Shown one piece after another: positions 8,744 through 18,614 of a DNA stretch of 64,000 nucleotides (its first letter is position 1; every line of letters begins with the position of its first letter). The notes beneath the pieces were generated by a model, which did not search any database, was not told the DNA's origin, and was given only the letters and a program-made list of their open reading frames with translations. A program made the position numbers and the translations under genes. The stretch covers positions 124,001 through 188,000 of the forward strand of contig JAEWUM010000040.1 in NCBI GenBank assembly GCA_023459355.1. Direction: 5' to 3'. Source of the DNA: Bacteroidota bacterium. GTDB lineage: Bacteria > Bacteroidota > Bacteroidia > Bacteroidales > Paludibacteraceae.

Positions 8744-8804
8744 CACAGAATAATACGCTATAATCCCGTTTATTTTATATCAAACCATCACAATTTACGA
8801 CAAA

Positions 8805-9443
8805 ATGAAACTCATTGAAAAACAAGTAGCCGATAAACTTCTAAGAATAAAAGCTGTTAAGTTACAACCGCATAATCCCTTTACCTGGGCGTCGGGATGG
8901 AAGTCGCCGATCTACTGCGATAACCGCAAAACATTATCTTATCCGCAAATCAGAACTTATATCAAGTTGCAGATTGCCCGGCTAATTCAGGAAAACTATC
9001 CCGATGCTGAGGTTATTGCGGGTGTTGCTACCGGTGCCATTGCACAGGGAGCGTTGGTTGCTGACCTGCTCGGATTGCCATTCATCTATATTCGACCGAC
9101 ACCAAAAGATCACGGATTGGAGAATCTCATCGAAGGAGATTTGAGACCGAAACAAAAGGTGGTGGTTATTGAAGACCTGATTTCAACTGGTGGCAGTAGT
9201 CTTAAAGCAGTGGAAGCAATCCGCAAAGACGGGTCTGAAGTGCTTGGAATGGTGGCTGTATTTTCTTATGGCTTTCCTGTTGCAACTGAAAAATTCAGGA
9301 CAGCCAAAGTTAAGCTGACTACCCTCTGCGATTATGATGCAGTGTTGGCAGAGGCGCTCTCGATCAACTATATTAATGAAGAAGATATTGAAACCCTCAA
9401 AGAATGGCGGATGAATCCTGCCGAATGGAGAAAAGATTATTAA
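8805..9443 (+). CDS. pyrE: Orotate phosphoribosyltransferase
   Basis: A 212-residue enzyme that joins orotate and PRPP to give OMP in pyrimidine synthesis. The PRPP-binding loop VVVIEDLISTGGS (about residues 119-131) and the catalytic-loop region RPTPKDHG (about 97-104) are clear, as is the N-terminal FTWASGWKSPIYCDNR substrate motif. It heads a tight three-gene unit, with 4 bp to the SRPBCC gene and argH beyond, suggesting co-transcription of pyrimidine and arginine genes. Confidence 0.95.
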   Translation: MKLIEKQVADKLLRIKAVKLQPHNPFTWASGWKSPIYCDNRKTLSYPQIRTYIKLQIARLIQENYPDAEVIAGVATGAIAQGALVADLLGLPFIYIRPTPKDHGLENLIEGDLRPKQKVVVIEDLISTGGSSLKAVEAIRKDGSEVLGMVAVFSYGFPVATEKFRTAKVKLTTLCDYDAVLAEALSINYINEEDIETLKEWRMNPAEWRKDY

Positions 9444-9447
9444 TTGA

Positions 9448-9873
9448 ATGACAACATACCAAAGTGATATAAAAACCATTTCTTCTTCAGAAGAAGTGGT
9501 TTTTGGCATGCTGAGTGACCTGAATAATCTGGGGAAACTTGGTGATATAGATAAATTACAGGGGAAATTCAGGGTGGTGGAATACGATGCCGACTCCTGT
9601 TTACTCGAACTAAGCCAGTTTGGGAAGGTGGGTTTCAGAATTGTTGAAAAAACACCATACAAATCCATCCGGTTTGATACGTCCTATCTGCCGGTTGAGG
9701 TAAATGCTGAAATTAAACTGGATGAATTGTCCTCAACTCAAACGCAAATGCAGTTATTGCTGCATGCTAATCTTCCTTCGGTGTTGAAAATGATGTTAAA
9801 CAAACAACTCGAACAAGGTATCAATGTTCTGGCCGATTTGTTTGAAAAATTACTCAATAATAAGCTCACATAA
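9448..9873 (+). CDS. SRPBCC (START/Bet v 1-like) family protein
   Basis: A 141-residue protein that fits the SRPBCC helix-grip fold. It opens with TTYQSDIKTISSSEEVVFGMLSDLNNLG (strand then two short helices), followed by alternating strands and a long C-terminal helix (LKMMLNKQLEQGINVLADLFEKLLN). Proteins of this fold bind hydrophobic ligands in a central cavity; the ligand here is unknown. Its position 4 bp after pyrE and 10 bp before argH indicates an operon but not a shared reaction. It is a common passenger in Bacteroidota. Confidence 0.7.
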   Translation: MTTYQSDIKTISSSEEVVFGMLSDLNNLGKLGDIDKLQGKFRVVEYDADSCLLELSQFGKVGFRIVEKTPYKSIRFDTSYLPVEVNAEIKLDELSSTQTQMQLLLHANLPSVLKMMLNKQLEQGINVLADLFEKLLNNKLT

Positions 9874-9883
9874 TACAACGATT

Positions 9884-11221
9884 ATGGCAGGAAAAATCTG
9901 GGAAAAGAACGTGCAGGCAGATCAACGGATTGAGAAGTTTACGGTAGGAAGAGATCGTGAAATGGACCTTTGTCTGGCTAAATACGATGTGCTTGGCTCT
10001 ATGGCGCACATCCGCATGCTTGAGTCTGTCGGATTGTTACAAGCTGACGAACTGGAGGTGCTCCTGCTTGTGCTGAAAGAAATTCATCAGACCATTGAAG
10101 ATGGGACTTTCGTTATAGAAGAGGATGTAGAAGATGTTCATTCTCAGGTGGAATTGTTGCTTACACGCAAGCTTGGCGATGTGGGGAAGAAAATTCACAG
10201 TGGCCGTTCCCGTAACGATCAGGTATTGGTCGACCTGAAACTTTTTGCGCGTGCTGAATTGATGGAAATTACCGGTCAGGTGAACGACCTGATTGAAACC
10301 CTGATTGAACAGAGTAATCGCTATAAGCATGTGCTCCTGCCAGGATATACTCACCTGCAGATTGCGATGCCATCTTCCTTCGGCTTGTGGTTTGGCGCCT
10401 ATGCCGAGAGTCTCGCTGATGATCTGCAACTGTTATTATCGGCATGGAAAATAACCAACCGGAATCCCTTAGGTTCAGCTGCCGGTTATGGTTCTTCTTT
10501 CCCGTTAAACCGGCAGATGACAACCGATTTGTTGGGTTTCGAAAGCATGAATTATAATGTTGTTTATGCTCAAATGGGGCGTGGTAAAATGGAGCGAACG
10601 GTTGCTAATGCGATGGCATCGGTTGCAGCAACAGTATCCAAACTGGCCTTTGATGCCTGTTTATACAACTCTCAGAACTTTGGTTTTATTAAACTACCTG
10701 AAGAATTCACTACGGGTTCAAGCATCATGCCGCATAAGAAGAATCCGGACGTGTTTGAACTTACACGTGCCAAATGTAATAAGATACAGTCGGTTCCTCA
10801 ACAAATCATGATGATTACCAACAATCTTCCTTCCGGATATTTTCGTGATTTGCAGATCATCAAGGAAGTTTTCATCCCTGCGTTTGCTGAATTGAAGGAT
10901 TGTCTGGATATGACAACCCTGATGATGTCACAACTTCAGGTTAATGAGCAGATATTGGACGACCCCAAATACGACTTAATTTTCAGTGTTGAGACTGTTA
11001 ATAAACTTACACTGAGTGGTGTGCCTTTCCGGGATGCGTATAAGCAGGTTGGGCTGGATATAGAAGCCGGTAACTTTAATCCGGATAAAGCCATTCAGCA
11101 CACCCATGAGGGTAGTATTGGTAACTTATGTAATGATGAAATACTGGCCTATAAAAACGAAATTATCAGTCAGTTTGGTTTTGACAGCGTGAACCGGGCA
11201 ATTAATAAATTGCTGGTTTGA
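9884..11221 (+). CDS. argH: Argininosuccinate lyase
   Basis: A 445-residue enzyme of the fumarase/aspartase superfamily that splits argininosuccinate to arginine and fumarate. The start ATG 9884 (MAGKIWEKNVQ) is chosen because the longer frame from 9824 overlaps the SRPBCC gene and adds unrelated residues. The signature GSSIMPHKKNPD (about residues 276-287) and the N-terminal HIRMLESVGLL and SGRSRNDQV motifs are all present. It is last in the pyrE operon; convergent copA follows after 39 bp. Confidence 0.95.
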   Translation: MAGKIWEKNVQADQRIEKFTVGRDREMDLCLAKYDVLGSMAHIRMLESVGLLQADELEVLLLVLKEIHQTIEDGTFVIEEDVEDVHSQVELLLTRKLGDVGKKIHSGRSRNDQVLVDLKLFARAELMEITGQVNDLIETLIEQSNRYKHVLLPGYTHLQIAMPSSFGLWFGAYAESLADDLQLLLSAWKITNRNPLGSAAGYGSSFPLNRQMTTDLLGFESMNYNVVYAQMGRGKMERTVANAMASVAATVSKLAFDACLYNSQNFGFIKLPEEFTTGSSIMPHKKNPDVFELTRAKCNKIQSVPQQIMMITNNLPSGYFRDLQIIKEVFIPAFAELKDCLDMTTLMMSQLQVNEQILDDPKYDLIFSVETVNKLTLSGVPFRDAYKQVGLDIEAGNFNPDKAIQHTHEGSIGNLCNDEILAYKNEIISQFGFDSVNRAINKLLV

Positions 11222-11260
11222 TAGGTGAAAACCAATGACTGCTTTATTCTGAAATCGGAC

Positions 11261-13561
11261 TTAACCTTTTCTTCTGAGGCTTTTTCCTGACCTTATTCTC
11301 AGGGCATTTAACACCACAGTCACAGAACTGAGGCTCATGGCTGCTGCTGCGAACATGGGACTCAGTGTCCATCCCCATATCGGAAAGAAAACGCCTGCCG
11401 CCAAAGGAATTCCTAAAATGTTATAGAAAAATGCCCAGAACAGGTTTTGTTTAATATTCAACATGACTTCTTTACTGAGCCGGATATAGGAACTAACACC
11501 CGAGAGGTCGTTGCTGATCAGTACCACATCAGCCGATTCGATGGCAATATCGGTGCCGGCACCAATGGCAATCCCCAAATCTGCCCGAACAAGAGCTGGA
11601 GCATCGTTGATGCCATCACCAACCATGGCTACTTTTCTGCCTTCAGCCTGTAATTTGCGGATTTCTTCTTCTTTACCCTGTGGTAGCACACCGGCAATCA
11701 CACGTTTTATACCCAGTTTTTGCTGTATATGTTGTGCTACCCTGAGGTGATCTCCTGTCAACATGATTACTTCCAGTCCCATTTGCTGCATGTGTTTAAC
11801 GGCCTCTGCGCTGTGTGGTTTTAATACATCTGCAACTGCAATGACACCCAACACTTCTGTTGCGTTGGCAATATAAAGCAAGGTATGACCTTCGTCAGCC
11901 AGCGATTCTGTTTTTTTTGCAAATGACTCTGTTGAAATCCTATTTTCTTCCATCAGTTTGGTGTTACCGGCGAAATAAACACGTTCACTAATAACAGCCT
12001 TAATCCCCAACCCGGGAAATACTTCGAAGTCAACCACAGGTTGCGGAAAAATACCCCTGAATTCAGCTTCATCCAGTACAGCACTCGCCAGTGGATGTTC
12101 AGATTGTTTTTCTAATGAAGCCGCGATTTCCAGCAACTTATTTTCGGGAAGAAAACGATTGGAGATGATTTTGGTAACAATCGGTTTCCCGGCTGTTAAT
12201 GTCCCGGTTTTATCCAATACGATGGTGTCAATTTTATGGCCGGTTTCAAGTGATTCGGCTGACTTAATCAGCATACCATGACTGGCAGCCTTACCTGTGC
12301 CGACCATAATTGCTACCGGAGTTGCCAATCCGAGTGCACATGGGCAGGAAATTACCAGTACAGCAATGCCAATTGACAAGGCGAAATCAATGGGATAGCC
12401 GAGGAGTAGCCATACAGCCGATGCCAGTACCGCAATTGCAATGACAACAGGCACAAAAAAACCACTGATTTTATCAGCTAATTTGGCAATAGGCGCTTTA
12501 GACGCTGATGCTTCTTCAACTAAACGTATTATTTGAGACAGGGTTGTATCGTCGCCGACTTTGGTTGCTTTGAGTTTAAGATAACCTGTTTGGCAGATGG
12601 TTGCCGACATCACGGTGTCTCCTTCTTTTTTGAAAACAGGTATACTTTCGCCCGTTAAAGCCGATTCATCCAACGATGCCGTACCTGTCATTACTTCACC
12701 ATCAACCGGAACCGACTGACCGGATTTTATGATAACCAAATCGCCTATTGTAACCTGACAAACCGGAATTTCCGTTTCTTTGTCATCACGAATCACCAAT
12801 GCTGTTTTTGGAGATAAATCCATGAGTTTGGTTAATGCTTCTGATGTCCGGCTTTTAGATCTGGCTTCAAAGTATTTTCCTAAAGTAATTAATGTGAGGA
12901 TAGTAGCGCCCGACTCGAAATAAATATCGTGTGCGAATTTCATGACGTTTGTATCGTTGCCGCTCCCCATTCCATATCCGATTCTGAAGATGGCGTAGAC
13001 TCCGTAAAGCATGGCTGCAGAGGAGCCTATTGCAATCAGAGAATCCATGTTAGGTGCACCTCTCATCAGACTTCTGAAACCTGTAATGAAGTACTTCCTG
13101 TTAATCAGGTAGATCGGTAGAGCCAGTAGAAACTGTATAAATGCAAAATTGAGTGCGTTGGCATGCCCTTTCAGAACCGCAGGATATGGTAGCGCTAACA
13201 TATCACCCATCGAAACATAGAGCAGGGGAATCAGAAAAAACAAGGAACGTTGCCATCGTTTTTTCATGTTTATTGTTTCTTTATCAACTTTCAACTCATT
13301 CCCGTTTCCAGATTTTTTTGCAATAGTTTGTCCTTCCGTTTCTATTTTAACCCTCGTACTGGCTTCATATCCGGCTTTCTTAACTGCAGATTCTATATCA
13401 GTATTACTCATTACTGCTTCATCATACCGCACCGACATCGAATTAGTAAGCAAGTTTACCTGAACGGCTATAATTCCATCCAAATTTCGCACCGACTTGT
13501 CGACATGAGCCACACAAGCCGAACAACTCATTCCTTTTATATCAAATATTTCTGTTTTCAT
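11261..13561 (-). CDS. copA: Copper-translocating P-type ATPase
   Basis: A 766-residue P1B-type ATPase. It has one N-terminal heavy-metal domain with GMSCSACV (about residues 10-17), membrane helices, the metal-binding SCPCALGLATP motif (CPC), the phosphorylation motif DKTGTLT, an SEHPLASAV nucleotide-domain HP pair and the hinge GDGINDAPAL. The CPC motif with the single CxxC domain indicates Cu+ or Ag+ export from the cytoplasm. No CueR or CsoR gene lies beside it. It stands alone between convergent argH and the ExbD terminator. Confidence 0.92.
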   Translation of the reverse strand: MKTEIFDIKGMSCSACVAHVDKSVRNLDGIIAVQVNLLTNSMSVRYDEAVMSNTDIESAVKKAGYEASTRVKIETEGQTIAKKSGNGNELKVDKETINMKKRWQRSLFFLIPLLYVSMGDMLALPYPAVLKGHANALNFAFIQFLLALPIYLINRKYFITGFRSLMRGAPNMDSLIAIGSSAAMLYGVYAIFRIGYGMGSGNDTNVMKFAHDIYFESGATILTLITLGKYFEARSKSRTSEALTKLMDLSPKTALVIRDDKETEIPVCQVTIGDLVIIKSGQSVPVDGEVMTGTASLDESALTGESIPVFKKEGDTVMSATICQTGYLKLKATKVGDDTTLSQIIRLVEEASASKAPIAKLADKISGFFVPVVIAIAVLASAVWLLLGYPIDFALSIGIAVLVISCPCALGLATPVAIMVGTGKAASHGMLIKSAESLETGHKIDTIVLDKTGTLTAGKPIVTKIISNRFLPENKLLEIAASLEKQSEHPLASAVLDEAEFRGIFPQPVVDFEVFPGLGIKAVISERVYFAGNTKLMEENRISTESFAKKTESLADEGHTLLYIANATEVLGVIAVADVLKPHSAEAVKHMQQMGLEVIMLTGDHLRVAQHIQQKLGIKRVIAGVLPQGKEEEIRKLQAEGRKVAMVGDGINDAPALVRADLGIAIGAGTDIAIESADVVLISNDLSGVSSYIRLSKEVMLNIKQNLFWAFFYNILGIPLAAGVFFPIWGWTLSPMFAAAAMSLSSVTVVLNALRIRSGKSLRRKG

Positions 13562-13614
13562 GTCAACTAAAACACATTTCTAATAATATTGTTTGTATGA
13601 TTCTGAAAAAAACG

Positions 13615-13649
13615 AAAGAGTCACAACCGTAAATCAGTTGTGACTCTTT
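13615..13649 (-). terminator. Intrinsic terminator of the ExbB-ExbD operon
   Basis: A 13-bp perfect stem (AAAGAGTCACAAC / GTTGTGACTCTTT) with a 9-nt loop lies 22 bp after the last exbD stop at 13672. On the minus strand it is followed by CG and a run of seven T. Confidence 0.85.
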
Positions 13650-13671
13650 ACTATTTAAGAGGTATTTGCTT

Positions 13672-14142
13672 TTAGAAAGACTGACGGGTTGACGCCTGAT
13701 AGTTGATCTTCAGTGCGTAAGCACGCCTAAGGGCTTGTTTGATATCAGTTATGATACCCATTTTTGTTTCTTTGTCAGCTTTGATAGAAACGGTCATGAC
13801 ATTTTGATCCTCTTCTTTCATTGCAGTACGCTCCATGGTAATAAAATTTTCAATCTCAGATACATCTGCAAACTGATCATTTAACTGGATGCGGGTAGCT
13901 GAACCAAACTGCTCCCTAAATTCTCTGGTCGGCTCACCTACATAGATATAGCGCACCAAAGATTTATTCTCAAGTTTCTGAAGTTCCGTTGCAGAAGGTG
14001 GTGTTACCTTTACTTTATAGGTTACTTCCTTCATGGTTGTAACAGCCATGAAGAAGAATAACAACATAAAGATGATATCAGGTAGAGACGATGTGCTAAG
14101 TGCAGGCATGCCCCTTTTTTCTCCTTTTCTTATTACTGCCAT
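13672..14142 (-). CDS. ExbD/TolR-type biopolymer transport protein (second copy)
   Basis: A 156-residue ExbD-family protein: a short basic cytoplasmic tail, one membrane segment with the key Asp in LPDIIFMLLFFFMAVTT (about residues 20-36), and a periplasmic domain. ExbD with ExbB converts the proton gradient into motion of TonB for outer-membrane uptake. The gene overlaps the upstream exbD at 14142 by one base. It is the last gene of a four-gene unit. Two different exbD genes per operon are usual in Bacteroidota. Confidence 0.9.
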   Translation of the reverse strand: MAVIRKGEKRGMPALSTSSLPDIIFMLLFFFMAVTTMKEVTYKVKVTPPSATELQKLENKSLVRYIYVGEPTREFREQFGSATRIQLNDQFADVSEIENFITMERTAMKEEDQNVMTVSIKADKETKMGIITDIKQALRRAYALKINYQASTRQSF

Positions 14143-14723
14143 TAGTTGGATCCTCCATAATTTTTAGGTTCGGCCTCGGATATTTTCTGAGGATAAACCG
14201 TTTGAACATCTTTTTGTTGCATTTCATTCAATTCGTCAAATTTCTTTCCGAATTTGAGTTGCGACAATTCATTACGCAATTCGTTATATGCAGCAACCAG
14301 TTCGTTCTGCACGTCAATGTACGCCTGATATTGCGTATCAACGTCATTTTGTACAGAAATAACGTGATCACGTGTATATTCGACTACACCAAGTGTTTCA
14401 AATTCTTTAGCGAATTTTTCGGGCAGATGTGCATCGTTTGCTTCGTTTTTTACAAACTCCTTGGCTTTTTCTTTGAGATCCCGGATGTTCATTTCCTCTC
14501 CTTGTACCAATAACTGGTTTAAGCTATTGATTTTAACAACGAAGATATTTCTTTTTTTGATGTCAATATCCTGTGGTTTTTGGTCAGGGGGTAGCGGTGG
14601 CGGAAGACGCCTTGTCAACCCTGTGCTGACATTCATCGATGTTGTTACAAGGAAGAAAATTAAAAGCAGGAACGAGATGTCTGCCATCGAGCTCGCATTG
14701 ATTTCATTTAATTTTCTAGCCAT
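14142..14723 (-). CDS. ExbD/TolR-type biopolymer transport protein (first copy)
   Basis: A 193-residue ExbD-family protein with the conserved membrane Asp in SMADISFLLLIFFLVTTS (about residues 13-29), followed by a proline-rich linker (RRLPPPLPPDQKP) and a periplasmic domain longer than that of the second copy. The long acidic/amide-rich C-terminal half is probably helical. It sits between the operon's small membrane protein and the second exbD and probably forms a mixed ExbB-ExbD-ExbD motor. Confidence 0.9.
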   Translation of the reverse strand: MARKLNEINASSMADISFLLLIFFLVTTSMNVSTGLTRRLPPPLPPDQKPQDIDIKKRNIFVVKINSLNQLLVQGEEMNIRDLKEKAKEFVKNEANDAHLPEKFAKEFETLGVVEYTRDHVISVQNDVDTQYQAYIDVQNELVAAYNELRNELSQLKFGKKFDELNEMQQKDVQTVYPQKISEAEPKNYGGSN

Positions 14724-14756
14724 TATTTTTGAAATAATTAGGTATACGTTTGATAA

Positions 14757-15230
14757 TTATTTTAAGCTGGTATATATCCTGGAACCAAAGATTGTCAGGA
14801 TAATAACCACAAATAAGGTGTAGATGGTATAAATAAACATATCCGTTATTTGTGCCCAGGTTCCCTCATTTTGTGTCCCTTCATAACCGATGATGTTCAT
14901 TTTTTCACTACTGCCAAGTATGTATGAAACAACGAATACACCTGCAAAAATCAAAATTGGAATTAATGACTTCAATGCAGAAACCGGATTACTTATGAAT
15001 GATTTGATGAATTGAACAAGTGCCATTGATAGAGTAACGACGATGGCAATCCCGAACAAAATATATAACCAGTAAATAATTGTGTCTGTTAGCAGAGGCA
15101 CATGTATGGCCTCACCTGCAGCACTGGCAATGGATTCGCTTCCTTGTCCTAAAGTTGCATAAAATGCAATAAGTAAAAGGAAAGAAATCAGTACCAGTAC
15201 AAGGCCTGATATTTTGATTGCTTTAAACAT
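14757..15230 (-). CDS. Four-helix membrane protein of the ExbB-ExbD operon
   Basis: A 157-residue protein with four predicted membrane helices (about residues 6-28, 48-73, 86-106 and 129-151) and few charged residues. It lies between exbB and the first exbD on the same strand, with 9 and 33 bp gaps, so it is part of the TonB motor operon. Such a gene is commonly seen at this position in Bacteroidota, but I know no proven role. It could be an accessory subunit of the motor. Confidence 0.7.
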   Translation of the reverse strand: MFKAIKISGLVLVLISFLLLIAFYATLGQGSESIASAAGEAIHVPLLTDTIIYWLYILFGIAIVVTLSMALVQFIKSFISNPVSALKSLIPILIFAGVFVVSYILGSSEKMNIIGYEGTQNEGTWAQITDMFIYTIYTLFVVIILTIFGSRIYTSLK

Positions 15231-15239
15231 AATTTATTC

Positions 15240-16022
15240 TTATTTTGAATGTTTTACAATGATATCCAACAATGAAATTGATGAATCTTCCATGTCGTTG
15301 GTAAGACTTTCAATGATTGTAAGAATATAGTTGTAGAATACCTGTAGAATCATGGCTACGATCAAACCGAATACTGTTGTTAAAAGTGCTACCTTGATAC
15401 CACCGGCAACTACGGTTGCAGAAATGTCACCTACCTGCTGGATTTTGTCAAAAGCCTGGATCATCCCGATTACTGTTCCCAAGAACCCTAATGAAGGTGA
15501 AAGTGCGATGAAAAGAGAAATCCATGTCAGGTTTTTCTCAAGTAATCCCAATTGTACGCCTCCGTAAGATGCAACTGTTTTTTCAACAACTTCCACTCCT
15601 TCGTCGTAACGTGAAAGCCCCTGATAGAAAATAGAAGCAACAGGGCCACGCGTGTCGCGACACACTTCCATAGCAGCTTCTGCACCTCCTTTATCCCATG
15701 CTTCGTCGATGCTGGTTAACAGTTTCTTTGTGTTGGTTGATGACAGACTTAAATAAATAATTCTTTCAATGCTCAAAGCCAAACCTAAAATCAAACAAAA
15801 TGCTACCGGAGCCATCCACATAGCATCCCCTTCGATGAATTTTTGTTTTAATGCTTTATGCATTCCTTGTTCTTCGACAACGGCCGGAGCTGTTGTTTCC
15901 ACGACCTCGCTTACAGTAGTGTCACCTCCTGTAGCCTGAATAGAATCCTGTGCAATCACATTTAATGTAATACCAAAAGTGAAAAGTGCCACGATTGAGA
16001 AAGTTGCAAATACCTTTTTCAT
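15240..16022 (-). CDS. exbB: ExbB/MotA/TolQ proton channel family protein
   Basis: A 260-residue protein with an N-terminal signal-like helix (MKKVFATFSIVALFTFGITLNVIAQ), then an extra hydrophobic segment, and the MotA/TolQ/ExbB core (helices at about 72-92, 165-190 and 205-235 with LGFLGTVIGMIQAF and ATVVAGGIKVALLTTVFGL). The GTVIGMI...GI..AL..T pattern is diagnostic. It forms the pentameric channel of the TonB energising complex in the inner membrane. First gene of the operon; tRNA-Ser lies just upstream on the same strand. Confidence 0.92.
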   Translation of the reverse strand: MKKVFATFSIVALFTFGITLNVIAQDSIQATGGDTTVSEVVETTAPAVVEEQGMHKALKQKFIEGDAMWMAPVAFCLILGLALSIERIIYLSLSSTNTKKLLTSIDEAWDKGGAEAAMEVCRDTRGPVASIFYQGLSRYDEGVEVVEKTVASYGGVQLGLLEKNLTWISLFIALSPSLGFLGTVIGMIQAFDKIQQVGDISATVVAGGIKVALLTTVFGLIVAMILQVFYNYILTIIESLTNDMEDSSISLLDIIVKHSK

Positions 16023-16087
16023 TTTACTTTTTTTTTGAATTTTTGAATTTTTATTTTGTGTTTATTTATCTCGTTTTTATCTGTTTG

Positions 16088-16177
16088 CGGAGAGGAAGAG
16101 ATTCGAACTCTCGATACGATTCCACACCGTATATACGCTTTCCAGGCGTACCTCTTCAACCACTCGAGCACCTCTCC
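16088..16177 (-). tRNA. tRNA-Ser (anticodon GGA)
   Basis: The minus strand folds as a 90-nt class II tRNA. The acceptor stem is GGAGAGG/CCTCTCC, the anticodon loop CTGGAAA gives GGA (serine), there is a long variable arm, and the T-loop is TTCGAAT. The discriminator base is G, as in tRNA-Ser. CCA is not encoded. It lies upstream of exbB on the same strand. Confidence 0.95.
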
Positions 16178-16279
16178 GAATTAGCGGCGCAAGTTAGCAA
16201 AAATTTGTGACATACAAATAAAAATAAATTATTTTGTAAGTCAAAAAATGTTTTTTTAAGTAAACAAAATGGATAATGA

Positions 16280-17053
16280 TTATTTTGAACTTAATTTGAA
16301 AAGGTTTAAGGCGTTTTTCGTAGTTTGTTTGACAACAGCCTCATAGGATATTGATTTCAATGAGGCTATCTGATGTGCTGTGTATGACAGAAAAGCACTT
16401 TCGTTCCTTTTGCCCCGGTACGGTACGGGCGTGAGGTATGGCGCATCTGTTTCCAGTACAATTTGTCTCAGGTTGGTTTGTTTAATAACACCTCCGAGTG
16501 TTGAATTTTTAAAGGTAACAATGCCGTTCATTCCGAGCAGGAACCCGCCAAACTCAATGATCTCTGTTGCTTCTTCTACTGTTCCACCAAAACTATGGAA
16601 TACCCCCCTTAAACCTCTGTTTCTGAAAGGTTCCATGGCATGCAAGGTTTCCCTGAATGAATTTCTAACGTGGATAATGACCGGTTTATTGTATGCCAAT
16701 GCCCATTTTAGTTGTTGCTGAAATGCCAGTATTTGTTCTTTGGCATAGGTTTTATCCCAATATAAATCGATGCCGATTTCGCCAATGGCAAGGTATGGCC
16801 TACGCCTTAGTTCAGATTCAATCAGGTTTAATTCTCTTTGATAATCAGCTTTTACGCTGGTTGGATGTAATCCTATTGCTGCATGACAATATCCAGGATA
16901 ATTTGCTTCAAGTTTAAGCATGGCATCCAGTGAGCTGCTGTCGATATTCGGTAAAATAATATTCGTCACTCCGGCAGCCCTGGCTCTCTCGATTACTGCG
17001 TCTCTGTCGGAATCAAATTCTTCAGCATATAAATGTGCATGCGTGTCGATCAT
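16280..17053 (-). CDS. tatD: TatD family metal-dependent hydrolase
   Basis: A 257-residue TIM-barrel protein. Metal ligands follow the family pattern: HAH in MIDTHAHL (residues 4-6), E in AIGEIGID (about 94), H in VIIHVRN, H in GVFHSFGG and D in LETDAPYLTP. TatD enzymes are 3'-5' DNA exonucleases or deoxyribonucleases. It lies 3 bp after guaA, so the two are probably one transcript. Confidence 0.9.
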   Translation of the reverse strand: MIDTHAHLYAEEFDSDRDAVIERARAAGVTNIILPNIDSSSLDAMLKLEANYPGYCHAAIGLHPTSVKADYQRELNLIESELRRRPYLAIGEIGIDLYWDKTYAKEQILAFQQQLKWALAYNKPVIIHVRNSFRETLHAMEPFRNRGLRGVFHSFGGTVEEATEIIEFGGFLLGMNGIVTFKNSTLGGVIKQTNLRQIVLETDAPYLTPVPYRGKRNESAFLSYTAHQIASLKSISYEAVVKQTTKNALNLFKLSSK

Positions 17054-17056
17054 GAC

Positions 17057-18577
17057 TTATTCCCATTCGATGGTTGCAGGTGGCTTTGAGCTGATGTCGT
17101 AAACCACCCGGTTCACTCCTTTTACTTTGTTGATGATGTCATTCGAAACTTTTGCCAGAAATTCATACGGCAACTGCGCCCAGTCGGCTGTCATGGCATC
17201 GGTTGATGTTACTGCACGTAATGCAACTGCATTCTCATACGTACGTTCATCGCCCATTACACCTACCGATTGTACAGGCAACAGGATTACTCCGGCCTGC
17301 CAGACTTTGTCATACAGATTCCATTCCTTGAGTCCGTTGATGAAGATATCATCGGCATCCTGTAAAATTCTTACTTTCTCGGCGGTTATATCTCCTAATA
17401 TGCGTACTGCCAGTCCGGGACCCGGGAACGGATGACGTTTGATGAGGTGACTCATCATGCCAAGCTCAGTTCCGACCTTTCTGACTTCATCCTTAAATAA
17501 TAAACGCAAAGGTTCGCACAACTTCAAATTCATTTTTTCAGGTAAACCGCCCACGTTATGATGTGATTTGATGGTTGTGCCAGTAATTGAAAGTGATTCG
17601 ATGATGTCGGGATAAATAGTTCCCTGGGCAAGCCATTTTACATCTTTTATTTTGTGCGCTTCTTTGTCGAATACATCAATAAAGGCTGAACCGATAATTT
17701 TGCGTTTCTTTTCAGGTTCAGAGACTCCTTTTAGTAATCCGTAGAAATAATCCCGTGTGTCAACTCCTATTACATTCAATCCCAGATGCTCATAATCTTT
17801 CAATACAGTTTCAAATTCATTTTTTCTGAGTAACCCATGATCTACGAAGATGCAGGTTAGGTTTTTACCGATGGCTTTATTGAGTAAAACCGCTGCAACC
17901 GATGAATCAACACCGCCGGAAAGTCCGAGTACAACCTTGTCGTTGCCAAGTTGAGCTTTTAGCTCGCTGACAGTTGTTTCAATAAATGAGGCTGGTGACC
18001 AGTCGCGTTTGCAGGCACAGATATTCAGGAAATTCTCCAGTAACAACATACCGTCAAGCGTATGGAATACTTCCGGATGAAACTGAACACCCCAGGTTTT
18101 TTCTCCTTCTATTTTATAGGCTGCCAGTTCTACATCTTCGGTACTGGCTACTTTTTTAAATCTTTCAGGAAGTTGTGTGATGCTGTCGCCATGTGACATC
18201 CAGATTTGAGATCCGGCAGATATGCCTTTGAAAAGTTCGTCTCCATCAGCTATGTACGATAAATTGGCGCGACCGTATTCACGTGAGCCGGCAGCTTCTA
18301 CCTTACCCCCTTCCTGATGTACCATCAGTTGTGCTCCATAACAAATTCCCAATACCGGAAATTTCCCTCTGATGTTGGAAAGTGTTGTTGTAAAGGCTGT
18401 TGGGTCGTAAACCGAAAATGGGCTTCCGGAGAGAATAACTCCCCTGATGTCGTCGGTTTTTTCCGGAAATTTATTGTAAGGTACGATTTCGCAATACTCT
18501 TTTAACTCGCGTAATCTTCTGCCGATAAGCTGGGTGGTCTGTGAACCAAAGTCGAGGATGATTATTTTTTCAAGCAT
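17057..18577 (-). CDS. guaA: GMP synthase (glutamine-hydrolysing)
   Basis: A 506-residue two-domain enzyme converting XMP to GMP. The N-terminal class I glutaminase has GICYGAQ (nucleophile Cys about residue 82) and QFHPEVFHT; the C-terminal ATP pyrophosphatase has the P-loop [11 protein letters not shown] and the dimer tail ending PPATIEWE. The start is [13 protein letters not shown]; a TTG ten codons earlier gives an atypical extension. tatD follows 3 bp downstream and a C69 dipeptidase gene ends just upstream. Confidence 0.95.
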   Translation of the reverse strand: MLEKIIILDFGSQTTQLIGRRLRELKEYCEIVPYNKFPEKTDDIRGVILSGSPFSVYDPTAFTTTLSNIRGKFPVLGICYGAQLMVHQEGGKVEAAGSREYGRANLSYIADGDELFKGISAGSQIWMSHGDSITQLPERFKKVASTEDVELAAYKIEGEKTWGVQFHPEVFHTLDGMLLLENFLNICACKRDWSPASFIETTVSELKAQLGNDKVVLGLSGGVDSSVAAVLLNKAIGKNLTCIFVDHGLLRKNEFETVLKDYEHLGLNVIGVDTRDYFYGLLKGVSEPEKKRKIIGSAFIDVFDKEAHKIKDVKWLAQGTIYPDIIESLSITGTTIKSHHNVGGLPEKMNLKLCEPLRLLFKDEVRKVGTELGMMSHLIKRHPFPGPGLAVRILGDITAEKVRILQDADDIFINGLKEWNLYDKVWQAGVILLPVQSVGVMGDERTYENAVALRAVTSTDAMTADWAQLPYEFLAKVSNDIINKVKGVNRVVYDISSKPPATIEWE

Positions 18578-18614
18578 ATAATTCTGAAATTTGCCGCAAA
18601 GGTACAAAAAATAT